Shown: piece by piece, positions 25,818 to 34,016 of the stretch
Layout: every line of letters begins with the position of its first letter
How positions within the stretch are numbered: position 1 is the stretch's first letter
Assembly: GCA_002304925.1 (NCBI GenBank)
Contig: DBPT01000005.1
Span: forward strand, 62,001-126,000
Source of the DNA: Prolixibacteraceae bacterium UBA1413
Lineage (GTDB): Bacteria; Bacteroidota; Bacteroidia; Bacteroidales; Prolixibacteraceae
DNA length: 64,000 nucleotides
Direction: 5' to 3'
The notes under the pieces: model-generated
The model's database searches: none
What the model saw: only the letters and a program-made list of their open reading frames with translations
What the model was told of the DNA's origin: nothing
Program-made: the position numbers and the translations under genes

Positions 25818-26699
25818 ATGGAAACAACCGACCTGTTAAAACGGGTAAGGCAGATTGAAATAAAGACCCGCGGGTTGACGCGCAACATCTTTGCCGGAGA
25901 GTACCACAGTGCTTTCAAGGGGCGTGGAATGGCGTTTTCAGAAGTCAGGGAGTACCAGTTCGGTGATGACATCCGCAACATCGATTGGAATGTTACGGCC
26001 CGGTACAGCCATCCTTACGTGAAAATCTTCGAGGAAGAACGGGAATTGACGGTGATGCTGCTGATCGACGTCAGCGGCTCCCGTGAGTTCGGGACTTTTC
26101 GCAAGCTTAAAAAGAACATCATCACCGAAGTCGGGGCCATCCTCGCCTTCAGCGCCATCCAGAACAACGATAAGACCGGGGTGATCTTCTTCTCCGATAC
26201 CATTGAGAAGTTTATCCCCCCGAAAAAAGGGAAAACCCATATTTTAAGGATTATCAGGGAAATGATTGAATTCACCCCGCAGAATCGGGGGACCAATATT
26301 CCGGAAGCGTTAAGGTATCTCACCAACGCCATCAAGAAAAAATGCACGGTATTTGTCATTTCCGATTTCCTCGATAACCATCCCGATCTGGAGCAGGCTC
26401 TTTCCGTGGCCAACAACAAGCATGATGTGGTCGCCATCCGGATTTATGATAACCGGGAAGAGGAATTGCCCCCTATCGGAATGATGAAACTGAAGGACGC
26501 GGAAACCGGACAGTACACCTGGGTGAACAGCAATGACGAAACCACCCGCCGGATTTACCGGGACGGATGGCGCAACAGGACAGCGCAGCTGAAAGCTGTC
26601 TTCACGCGTTGCGGAGTTGACTCTGCCTGGATAAACACCCGGGAAGATTATGTAAGATCATTGATGAACCTTTTTAAGAAAAGGGGAGCACGGAGGTGA
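25818..26699 (+). CDS. DUF58 (VWA-like) protein of the aerotolerance operon
   Basis: A 293-residue DUF58 protein. The family signature FSEVREYQFGDDIRNIDWNVTAR is at about residues 40-62. It is followed by a VWA-like fold with the metal-site motif LLIDVSGSREFG and VIFFSDTIE. DUF58 proteins are regular partners of MoxR ATPases. The stop overlaps the region just before the next start, so the operon is continuous. Confidence 0.93.
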   Translation: METTDLLKRVRQIEIKTRGLTRNIFAGEYHSAFKGRGMAFSEVREYQFGDDIRNIDWNVTARYSHPYVKIFEEERELTVMLLIDVSGSREFGTFRKLKKNIITEVGAILAFSAIQNNDKTGVIFFSDTIEKFIPPKKGKTHILRIIREMIEFTPQNRGTNIPEALRYLTNAIKKKCTVFVISDFLDNHPDLEQALSVANNKHDVVAIRIYDNREEELPPIGMMKLKDAETGQYTWVNSNDETTRRIYRDGWRNRTAQLKAVFTRCGVDSAWINTREDYVRSLMNLFKKRGARR

Positions 26700-26701
26700 A
26701 T

Positions 26702-27733
26702 ATGAAAAGACGACACACAGCCATCTTTTTGATACTGCTGTCAGCAATCCTAGCCACGGTCCGTGTGACGGGACAGCCTGTAAAAGCTACGGCACTGATC
26801 GATTCCTCCCGGATTCTGATCGGGGATCAGGTCAACCTCAGGGTCGAACTGGAAAAGCCATCCACACTGCAATCCGGGTTTATCCAGGTGCCGGATACCC
26901 TTTCCGGGAAAATTGAAATTCTGGAAAGGTCGCCCATTGACACCACCTTTCTCGATGACAAAAGCATCAGACTGGTGCAGAATTTCCGGATCACCTGCTT
27001 TGACAGCGGAGAATACCGGATTCCCCCGCTCCGCGTTGACCTGCTGTTGCCCGATCGTCTGGACTCCATATTTACCAATGATCTGGTGTTAAAGGTGCTG
27101 ACCCTGGAAATCGATACCACCCGGGGGCCTGCCGATATCAAGATGCCGTACGATGCCCCGCTGACCCTTAAGGAGGTCATTCCCTATATCATGGGGATCA
27201 TCCTTGCCGCCACCCTGCTCTTCCTTATCCTCTATTCCGTCAGGAGGAAAAAAAGAAACCTGCCGCTCTTTATCAAGCCCGAAAAACCGAAGGAACCGCC
27301 ACATATCATCGCCTTACGGGAACTCGACAGGATCAAAGAGGAGAAACTTTGGCAGAAGGACAAGGTCAAAGCATTTTACAGCGAGGTTACCGCCGTTTTG
27401 CGGACTTACATAGAAAACAGGTTTGGCATTCACGCCATGGAACAGACCACCGGGGAAATCATCGCATCTTTCAACACCCGGGGTGACCTGATTCAGGAGA
27501 AAACGCTGGGTTATCTTCAGCAGATACTCCCCACCGCCGACCTGGTGAAGTTCGCCAAATACCAACCGCTTCCCGACGATCACAACCTGACGCTGATCAA
27601 CGCCTATTTCTTCGTCAATGAGACAAAGATCGAAGAAACGGTGAACGCCGGGAAGGCTGAAGAACAGGAAAGTAAGGAGCAGGTTCCGGAGACTGTTCAT
27701 GAAAGAACCTTAAATCAGGAAAACAATGTTTGA
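26702..27733 (+). CDS. Aerotolerance-operon membrane protein with DUF4381-like C-terminal region
   Basis: 343 residues: a signal peptide (FLILLSAILATVRVTG), a periplasmic beta-rich domain that looks like a short BatD/oxygen-tolerance module (LIDSSRILIGDQVNLRVEL), one membrane helix near residues 155-178, and a cytosolic helical part (RELDRIKEEKLWQKDKVKAFYSEVTAVLRTYIENRF). Proteins of this build regularly sit between DUF58 and BatA in Bacteroidota. I chose ATG 26702, with CGGAGGTG upstream, over GTG 26696. The last 8 bp overlap batA. Confidence 0.8.
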   Translation: MKRRHTAIFLILLSAILATVRVTGQPVKATALIDSSRILIGDQVNLRVELEKPSTLQSGFIQVPDTLSGKIEILERSPIDTTFLDDKSIRLVQNFRITCFDSGEYRIPPLRVDLLLPDRLDSIFTNDLVLKVLTLEIDTTRGPADIKMPYDAPLTLKEVIPYIMGIILAATLLFLILYSVRRKKRNLPLFIKPEKPKEPPHIIALRELDRIKEEKLWQKDKVKAFYSEVTAVLRTYIENRFGIHAMEQTTGEIIASFNTRGDLIQEKTLGYLQQILPTADLVKFAKYQPLPDDHNLTLINAYFFVNETKIEETVNAGKAEEQESKEQVPETVHERTLNQENNV

Positions 27734-28721
27734 CGAAATAATTTTTAAGAATCCGGGATTATTGTACCTCTTGCTGGTGTTAATACCCTGGGCGGCATGG
27801 TATTTCCTGTGGCACAAAAAGAATACCGCCAGCATTCAGGTTTCCTCCACAGAGGCTGTCAGCAAAGCTCCGGTCACCCTTCGGCACTGGCTGAGACACC
27901 TTCCTTTCCTGCTTGAGATGGCAGCAGTTTCCCTGTTTATCATTGTCCTGGCCCGGCCTCAGTCCACCACCAGCTGGGAAAACGTGACCACAGAAGGGAT
28001 CGATATCGTCGTAGCCCTCGATATCTCCACCAGTATGCTGGCCATGGATTTTTCCCCAAACCGGCTGGAAGCGGCAAAAAAAGTAGCCATGGAATTCATT
28101 TCTGGCAGGGAACACGACCGCATGGGCCTGGTGGTTTTCGCCGGTGAAGCCTTTACTCAGTGCCCGCTGACGACGGACCGGGCTATCCTGCTGAATCTCT
28201 TCCGTGGTATCAAAACCGGATTGATCGAAGATGGCACTGCCATCGGAAATGGGCTGGCCACAGCTGTCGCACGGTTGAAGGAGAGTGTCGCACTCAGCAG
28301 GGTCATCATTCTGCTCACCGACGGGGAAAACAACCGCGGGGAAGTAGCTCCCCTTACGGCTGCAGAAATTGCCAAAAATTACGGCATCAGGGTGTACACG
28401 GTTGGCGTGGGATCCATCGGAACAGCCCCTTACCCCGCACCAACCCCCTTCGGAACCCAGATACAGAATATAGAAGTCAGGATTGATGAGGGAATGCTCA
28501 AACAAATTTCCCAGATTACCGACGGCCGTTATTTCAGGGCTACCAGTAACCTGAAACTGGCGGAAATTTACCAGGAAATAGACCAGCTTGAAAAATCAAA
28601 GATCGATATTAAAGAATTCAGCCGCAGGACAGAAGAATTCCTGCCCTTTGCATTGGCAGGCATCCTCTTGCTGATCACCGGTATTTTTCTCAGGATCACC
28701 TTCTTCCGAGGTATTCCTTAA
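27726..28721 (+). CDS. batA: BatA: membrane-anchored VWA protein
   Basis: 331 residues: two N-terminal membrane helices (YLLLVLIPWAAWYFLW and LEMAAVSLFIIVLA), a von Willebrand A domain with MIDAS motif ALDISTSM (near residue 97) and LTDGENNRG, and a C-terminal helix. Bat proteins were named for Bacteroides aerotolerance. The VWA domains probably form a complex at the membrane that is worked by MoxR. It is followed by the paralogue BatB after 13 bp. Confidence 0.93.
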   Translation: MFDEIIFKNPGLLYLLLVLIPWAAWYFLWHKKNTASIQVSSTEAVSKAPVTLRHWLRHLPFLLEMAAVSLFIIVLARPQSTTSWENVTTEGIDIVVALDISTSMLAMDFSPNRLEAAKKVAMEFISGREHDRMGLVVFAGEAFTQCPLTTDRAILLNLFRGIKTGLIEDGTAIGNGLATAVARLKESVALSRVIILLTDGENNRGEVAPLTAAEIAKNYGIRVYTVGVGSIGTAPYPAPTPFGTQIQNIEVRIDEGMLKQISQITDGRYFRATSNLKLAEIYQEIDQLEKSKIDIKEFSRRTEEFLPFALAGILLLITGIFLRITFFRGIP

Positions 28722-28734
28722 CAATGGTAATGGT

Positions 28735-29766
28735 ATGGAAATGTTCAGATTTGCACATCCGGAATATTTTTGGGGACTTCTGCTGATTCCCTTTCTAACG
28801 GCTTTGTTCATCTTTTCGAGGGTGATGCGGAAAAGGGCATTGAAGAAATTCGGCGAACCGGAAATAATGAAAATCCTGATGCCCAGTGTTTCGGGGATCC
28901 GTCCCGTTTTCAAATTCATACTCCTCATGCTGGCCCTCTCATTATTAATTGCGGGGACTGCTCGGCCTCAATTCGGGTCCAAGTTAAAGCAAGTTAAAAG
29001 ACAGGGAGTGGAGATTGTCATTGCCCTTGACGTATCGAACAGCATGATGGCCGAGGATATCAAACCCAACCGGCTTGAAAGGGCCAAGCGGGCAATCGAC
29101 CGGTTGATCAGCAAGTTAAAGGACGACAAAATCGGGTTGATCGTCTTTGCCGGAGACGCCTATACCCAGTTGCCCATCACATCGGACTACAATTCGGCCC
29201 AGTTGTTCTTGGCATCGGTAAGTCCTCAGATCGTCCCGAAACAAGGAACCGCCATTGGGGCAGCCATCAGCATGGCCATGCGCTCTTTCACCCCCAATCC
29301 GGAATCCAGCAAGGCCATCATCATAATCACCGACGGAGAAAACCACGAAGATGATGCTGTAGCTGCAGCTGAAGAAGCTTCCAAAAATGGAATTGTGGTG
29401 CATACCATTGGCATGGGACTGCCCCAGGGCGCTCCCATCCCCGCCGAAGGCAAAAGCCAGGGAGAATACCGCCGTGACAGGGAAGGGAAAATCGTCATCT
29501 CCCGTCTTGATGAAGTTACGCTGGAGAGAATAAGCGCCGCCGGCGGCGGCATCTACCTCCGCGCAAACACCGCCCAGGTCGGTCTCGACGAACTCTTTGA
29601 TGAAATCAACAAAATGCAGAAAACGGAAATGGAAGCCCGTATGTTTTCAGAATACGAAGAACAATTCTTCTATTTTTTCGCAGCGGGACTGATCCTCCTT
29701 CTCCTGGAATTCCTCATCCTGGAAAGGAAAAACAAATACTTGAGAAAAATTCAACTTTTTAAATGA
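28735..29766 (+). CDS. batB: BatB: membrane-anchored VWA protein
   Basis: A 343-residue paralogue of BatA with the same layout: N-terminal helices, the VWA domain with MIDAS ALDVSNSMMAEDIKPNRLERAK, the later metal-site motif ITDGENHEDDA, and a C-terminal helix (FYFFAAGLILLLLEFLIL). A/B pairs of this sort are normal in the operon. The start could be ATG 28735 or the second ATG at 28741. Confidence 0.93.
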   Translation: MEMFRFAHPEYFWGLLLIPFLTALFIFSRVMRKRALKKFGEPEIMKILMPSVSGIRPVFKFILLMLALSLLIAGTARPQFGSKLKQVKRQGVEIVIALDVSNSMMAEDIKPNRLERAKRAIDRLISKLKDDKIGLIVFAGDAYTQLPITSDYNSAQLFLASVSPQIVPKQGTAIGAAISMAMRSFTPNPESSKAIIIITDGENHEDDAVAAAEEASKNGIVVHTIGMGLPQGAPIPAEGKSQGEYRRDREGKIVISRLDEVTLERISAAGGGIYLRANTAQVGLDELFDEINKMQKTEMEARMFSEYEEQFFYFFAAGLILLLLEFLILERKNKYLRKIQLFK

Positions 29767-29773
29767 TACAGCT

Positions 29774-30490
29774 ATGAAATTCTTGCTCATGATCATTTTA
29801 ACTGCCGGTGTTGTTTTGGGAGCCGGCGGACAGAATGAGCGCAAGTTTGTGCGCCAGGGCAACCGTTTTTACATAGAGGGTGTTAGGGATACCACCCGGC
29901 TTGATACGATAAATTTCGGCAAGGCGGAAACAGCCTACCGGAAAGCCCTTGACAAGAAACCCACGGACCCGATGTGGAATTTCAACCTGAACAACGCGGT
30001 TTACAAACAGACCCGGTTCGGCGATGCCGCCACTGGCTTTGAACAGTTGGCAAACCAGGCCACGCATCCCGAAGAAAAAGCACGCGCTTACCATAACCTG
30101 GGGAACAGCCTCCTCGTCCAATCACAGATCGATGAAAGTATAGAAGCTTACAAAAAAGCGCTCCGCAATAATCCTGACGACATAGAAACCAAATACAACC
30201 TTGCCTATGCCCAGCGGCTGAAGCAGCAACAGCAAAATCAGGATCAGAACAAGGATCAAAATAAGGACCAGAACAAGGATCAGAACAAAGACCAGAATAA
30301 GGACCAGAACAAGGATCAGAACAAAGACCAGAACAAGGACCAGCAGCAACAGCCACCTCCGAAAATATCGAAACAAAATGCGGAACAGTTGTTGCAGGCG
30401 TTGCAGAATGATGAGAAGAAGATCCAGGAAAAAGTACAGCAGGCAAAAGCAAGGGAGGCAAAGCCTGCCAGAGTGGAAAAAGACTGGTAA
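29774..30490 (+). CDS. batC: BatC: TPR protein with a low-complexity Gln/Asn/Lys tail
   Basis: 238 residues: signal peptide (FLLMIILTAGVVLGAGG), TPR repeats (KAETAYRKALDKKPTDPMWNFN, AYHNLGNSLLVQSQIDESIEAYKKAL), then eight DQNK tetrapeptides and a Gln-rich, highly charged end. BatC is the periplasmic TPR member of the aerotolerance operon, thought to hold partner proteins together. The tetrapeptide repeat is encoded by a 12-bp tandem repeat (separate entry). Confidence 0.88.
   Translation: MKFLLMIILTAGVVLGAGGQNERKFVRQGNRFYIEGVRDTTRLDTINFGKAETAYRKALDKKPTDPMWNFNLNNAVYKQTRFGDAATGFEQLANQATHPEEKARAYHNLGNSLLVQSQIDESIEAYKKALRNNPDDIETKYNLAYAQRLKQQQQNQDQNKDQNKDQNKDQNKDQNKDQNKDQNKDQNKDQQQQPPPKISKQNAEQLLQALQNDEKKIQEKVQQAKAREAKPARVEKDW
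30242..30337 (+). repeat. 12-bp coding tandem repeat (eight DQNK units) in batC
   Basis: Eight 12-bp units of the form GA(T/C)CA(G/A)AA(C/T)AA(G/A). Units 3-5 and 6-8 are nearly identical 36-bp blocks, so the array probably grew by block duplication. Copy-number change would stay in frame. Confidence 0.9.
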
Positions 30491-30524
30491 CTTTGGATGA
30501 TTTTTCCGAAATGAGAAAACAAAT

Positions 30525-32363
30525 ATGTTGAAAAAAGTAATTCTTTACATCGGGGTGTTGTTGGTGGGTTTTCAGTCCCAGGCACAGGACATCAGGCTGG
30601 TGATGTCAGCCCCCAATGCCGTGGCGGCAGGTGATCAGTTCAGACTGACTTTCAACATCAATGAGCGGGGGGAGAATCTCACCCTCCCCGACCTGGGCAA
30701 TTTCGATGTACTGATGGGCCCCAGTTTTTCCTCCAGCACCAGTTTCCAGATCATCAACGGGAAAACCACCCAAAGCAGGGATTTCTCCTACACTTACATC
30801 CTGAGGGCCCGGGAAGCCGGCACCTTTACGATCCGTCCCGGCTCGATAGAGGTTGACGGGAAGGTATACCAGTCGAATTCCCTGACCATCCAGGTGGTAA
30901 CCGGACAATCACAGGCGGCCCCGGCGCAGCAGCAGGGGCAGCAGCAGGGGCAGCAGCAGGAAAGGGGCAGCGAAACCACCCCATCAGGATCGATCAGCCG
31001 GAATGACCTCTTCATCAGGCTGGAACTCTCCAGGCATCAGGCATACAAAGGACAGCAAATCATCGCCACCGTTAAGTTGTACGCCAATCCCAACATGCCC
31101 CTGGCAGGATTTGAAGAGGTCAACCTCCCCACATACGAAGGATTTTATACCCAGGATATTGATATTCCCCAGCAGATCAACTTCAAAAGGGAAGTTTTCA
31201 ACGACAGGATTTACCAGGTAGGGGTGTTGAAAAAGACTGTTCTTTTCCCGCAGCAGACCGGAAGCATCACCATAAAACCCTTCAGCATCACTACGCTGGT
31301 GCAGCAGCGGGTGCGGCAGCGCAGTTTCTTCGATGACTTTTTCACCGGCATTCAGACCGTCAGAGCAAAGCTGACCAGTGATGCGGTATCGGTATCCGTC
31401 AGGGATTTGCCGCCGGCACCCGCCGGTTTTTCGGGCGGGGTAGGTGATTTCAGGATCTCGTCCGAAATCAGTCAGCAGGAAGTTACCACCAACGATGCCG
31501 TAACCCTGAAACTAACCATCTCGGGTACGGGAAACATCCGGTTAATACAGGCTCCGAAACTGGCGCTCCCCGGGGACTTTGAACAATATGACCCGAGTTC
31601 GGCCGATAACGTCAGGGCCTCCGACGGCGGGGTCAGCGGGTCAAAGAGCATCGAATACCTCTTCCAGCCCCGCTATGCAGGTGATTTTAAAATCCCTTCC
31701 GTTCAGTTCGCCTGGTTCAATCCGGCCTCCGGCAAATATGAACAACAATCCACTCCTGAATATGATCTGAAAGTCACCAAAGGGGAGGGTGATCAGGGAA
31801 CGGGGGTCGTGCGTTCCCTCCGGAAACAAGACATTCAGACCATCGGCCAGGATATCCGTTTTATCAGCCAGAAACAGGTTCCCTTGAAAGAAAAAGGATC
31901 CTCCTTTTTCGGGAGTACCTTGTTCTGGGCCATTTATCTGTTGGGAACCGCAGCTTTTGCAGTTTTCTTCGTGGTCTACCGGAAAAAAATGGAGGAGAAC
32001 TCAAACATTGCCCTCGTACGCAACAAAAAAGCCAACCGGGTGGCCCGCAAACACCTGAAGGTGGCCTCCGACCATCTCAAAAAGCAGCAAGGCGAGGCTT
32101 TTTATGACGCCTTATTAAAGGCATTCTGGGGTTACCTCAGTGATAAACTGAGTATTCCGTTGGCCGACCTCAGACGTGAAACAGCAGTCGAAGGACTTGA
32201 GGTCAGAAAGGTGGATCCCGGATTGATCAGCGATTTTCTTGCTGTGGTCGACCAGTGCGAATATGCCCGGTTTGCACCTTCAGGAGGTGCACAGGTGATG
32301 CATGAACTCTATGAAAAAGCCGAAGATGTCATCAGCAAAATGGAAAAACAAATCAAACGGTAA
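30525..32363 (+). CDS. batD: BatD: oxygen-tolerance family membrane protein
   Basis: 612 residues: signal peptide (ILYIGVLLVGFQSQAQ), several Ig-like periplasmic domains, a Gln/Gly low-complexity linker near residue 127-146 (QQQGQQQGQQQ), one membrane helix near residue 467-487 (LFWAIYLLGTAAFAVFFVVY) and a cytosolic helical domain. The N-terminus (IRLVMSAPNAVAAGDQFRLTF) is typical of BatD. It belongs to the same operon as BatA-BatC; batE starts 1 bp after its stop codon. Confidence 0.92.
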   Translation: MLKKVILYIGVLLVGFQSQAQDIRLVMSAPNAVAAGDQFRLTFNINERGENLTLPDLGNFDVLMGPSFSSSTSFQIINGKTTQSRDFSYTYILRAREAGTFTIRPGSIEVDGKVYQSNSLTIQVVTGQSQAAPAQQQGQQQGQQQERGSETTPSGSISRNDLFIRLELSRHQAYKGQQIIATVKLYANPNMPLAGFEEVNLPTYEGFYTQDIDIPQQINFKREVFNDRIYQVGVLKKTVLFPQQTGSITIKPFSITTLVQQRVRQRSFFDDFFTGIQTVRAKLTSDAVSVSVRDLPPAPAGFSGGVGDFRISSEISQQEVTTNDAVTLKLTISGTGNIRLIQAPKLALPGDFEQYDPSSADNVRASDGGVSGSKSIEYLFQPRYAGDFKIPSVQFAWFNPASGKYEQQSTPEYDLKVTKGEGDQGTGVVRSLRKQDIQTIGQDIRFISQKQVPLKEKGSSFFGSTLFWAIYLLGTAAFAVFFVVYRKKMEENSNIALVRNKKANRVARKHLKVASDHLKKQQGEAFYDALLKAFWGYLSDKLSIPLADLRRETAVEGLEVRKVDPGLISDFLAVVDQCEYARFAPSGGAQVMHELYEKAEDVISKMEKQIKR

Positions 32364-32364
32364 A

Positions 32365-33120
32365 ATGATGAGAAGAACAATTTCCATACTCCTCATACTG
32401 GTTCCCTTGATTTCAGGGGCCTCCGGTGAGAATCTCCTGCTGGAAGAGGCCAATAAACACTATACAGACCAGGAATTCGACCGGGCAGCCGAAAAATATG
32501 AACAAATCCTGGCTTCAGGCAAAGAATCGGCGGAGGTTTACTTCAACCTCGGAAATGCCTATTTTAAAACGGGAGATCATGTACAAGCCATTCTGAATTA
32601 TGAAAGGGCGAAACTGCTCGATCCGAGGAATGAAGACATCGACTTCAACCTCAAGGTAGCCAATCAGTTCGTCGTCGATAACCCGGAAAGGCTTCCGCGA
32701 CCTTTTTTCTCCCGCTGGTGGGGCAATCTGGCCAATAGCTCCTCAACCGACGGATGGGCAAAGGTCAGCATAGCGGCTTTTCTGTTTTTCCTGGTGCTCC
32801 TGGGAAGCTATTTCTTCAGCCGTTCCATCCGCCTGAAAAAACTGGCCTTTTATGTAGCCCTCCCCCTGGCGCTGTTGACCCTGCTCTCTTTTTCCCTCGC
32901 CTGGCACCAGCACAGCATGATCAAAAACAGGAATGCAGCCCTGATCCGCTGCCCCAGGGTCACCGTTAAAAGCGCCCCATCTGCTACAGGCACCGATCTC
33001 TTCCTGATCCACGAAGGATTAAAGGTTCAGATCACCGACAGCCTGGATTCGTGGAAGGAAGTGCAGCTCAGCGACGGCAACAAAGGGTGGATGAAAGATT
33101 CCTGCCTGGTGAAAATCTGA
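32365..33120 (+). CDS. batE: BatE: TPR and SH3-type membrane protein
   Basis: 251 residues from ATG 32365, just after the batD stop (ATG 32368 is equally possible). It has a signal peptide (ISILLILVPLISGASG), TPR repeats (AAEKYEQILASGKESAEVYFNLGNAYF), two membrane helices (about residues 130-150 and 160-180) and a C-terminal bacterial SH3-like domain ending DGNKGWMKDSCLVKI. This is the standard last gene of the aerotolerance operon. Confidence 0.9.
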   Translation: MMRRTISILLILVPLISGASGENLLLEEANKHYTDQEFDRAAEKYEQILASGKESAEVYFNLGNAYFKTGDHVQAILNYERAKLLDPRNEDIDFNLKVANQFVVDNPERLPRPFFSRWWGNLANSSSTDGWAKVSIAAFLFFLVLLGSYFFSRSIRLKKLAFYVALPLALLTLLSFSLAWHQHSMIKNRNAALIRCPRVTVKSAPSATGTDLFLIHEGLKVQITDSLDSWKEVQLSDGNKGWMKDSCLVKI

Positions 33121-33230
33121 GAATGAACTGCCCCGGCAACGATGGGGAAGAAGAACAGCACCGCTACGACTAAACATCAGGGTTTAAGACATTTTAGGTT
33201 TTTTTAATACTATTTCAGCCATCCTGCATT

Positions 33231-33238
33231 TATTTTTG
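33231..33238 (+). promoter_or_regulatory. -7 element upstream of the Phe-rich secreted protein gene
   Basis: TATTTTTG matches TAnnTTTG exactly and lies 13 bp before the start codon at 33252. No convincing -33 TTG is present at the usual distance. Confidence 0.4.
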
Positions 33239-33251
33239 TCCAAAAAAAGTC

Positions 33252-33947
33252 ATGAAAAACATAATTGCAGCTTTGTTGCTCGTGGCGGTTATTGTCTTCA
33301 CCGCCACTGCCCAGAAAACGGAAAAACAGAAAAATATCCCCGAAGAACAGATTAAAGTGGAAAAGGAATATGACGAAAATGGCAACCTGATCCGTTTCGA
33401 CTCCTTACGGGTCTTTCGCTGGTCATCCGACTCCCTTTTCCAGGTTCCCTCCGGTCAGGGATGGGAGAGTTTCTTCGGAAAGGATTTTTTCGACCACAAC
33501 CCGGGGCATCCGTTTCCCGGAAATTCCCTCTTCTCCTTTCCCCTGACGCCCGGAAAATCTCCCTTCTTTTTCTTCGACGAGGAAGAGTTCTTCAGAGGCT
33601 TTCCGGAATTCAGCAATGACTCTTCCTTTTTCGGAAGTTTTCTCTTTCATAACGACACCTCCCTGTTCATGGGGCCCAATTCCTCATTTTACCTGCCTCC
33701 GGGATTCTTCTTCCCTGACAGGAGGGGTTTGGAGGAATTGAGAAAACATTTTGACGATCAACTCAGATATTTTAATCCTGACGAATTCACCGTCCCGGGT
33801 GAAGAAGAAAATCCCTACCGACGTTTCATGGATCCTGATCAACAGAAAGAATGGGATCAGCTGATTGAAAAACAGCATAAGGAAATGAAGGAATTCAGGG
33901 AAAAATGGGAAAAGAAAAACAAAACCCCCGGCATTGAAACGATGTGA
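33252..33947 (+). CDS. Secreted Phe-rich acidic protein, unknown function
   Basis: 231 residues: signal peptide (IIAALLLVAVIVFTATAQ), a short KEYDENGNLIRFDS motif reminiscent of repeat-type antitoxin or surface proteins, then a segment very rich in Phe, Ser, Pro and acidic residues (for example GKSPFFFFDEEEFFRGFPEF), and a charged helical C-terminus (QKEWDQLIEKQHKEMKEFRE). I recognise no family. It follows batE after 131 bp and seems to have its own promoter. Confidence 0.75.
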   Translation: MKNIIAALLLVAVIVFTATAQKTEKQKNIPEEQIKVEKEYDENGNLIRFDSLRVFRWSSDSLFQVPSGQGWESFFGKDFFDHNPGHPFPGNSLFSFPLTPGKSPFFFFDEEEFFRGFPEFSNDSSFFGSFLFHNDTSLFMGPNSSFYLPPGFFFPDRRGLEELRKHFDDQLRYFNPDEFTVPGEEENPYRRFMDPDQQKEWDQLIEKQHKEMKEFREKWEKKNKTPGIETM

Positions 33948-34016
33948 ACATCTGCTTTTTTTGACAGGCGCTGTGGCGACTCATAGGGGAACACCCTGTT
34001 AAAATCCCCCGGTGTT

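Noticed and set aside
30242..30337. CRISPR-like array
   Set aside because: Units are 12 bp with no spacers and sit in frame inside batC; no cas genes in the window.
29982..30461. Cys/Ser/Pro repeat protein on the minus strand across batC
   Set aside because: It is the antisense reading of the DQNK repeat; batC on the plus strand has a signal peptide, TPRs and operon context.
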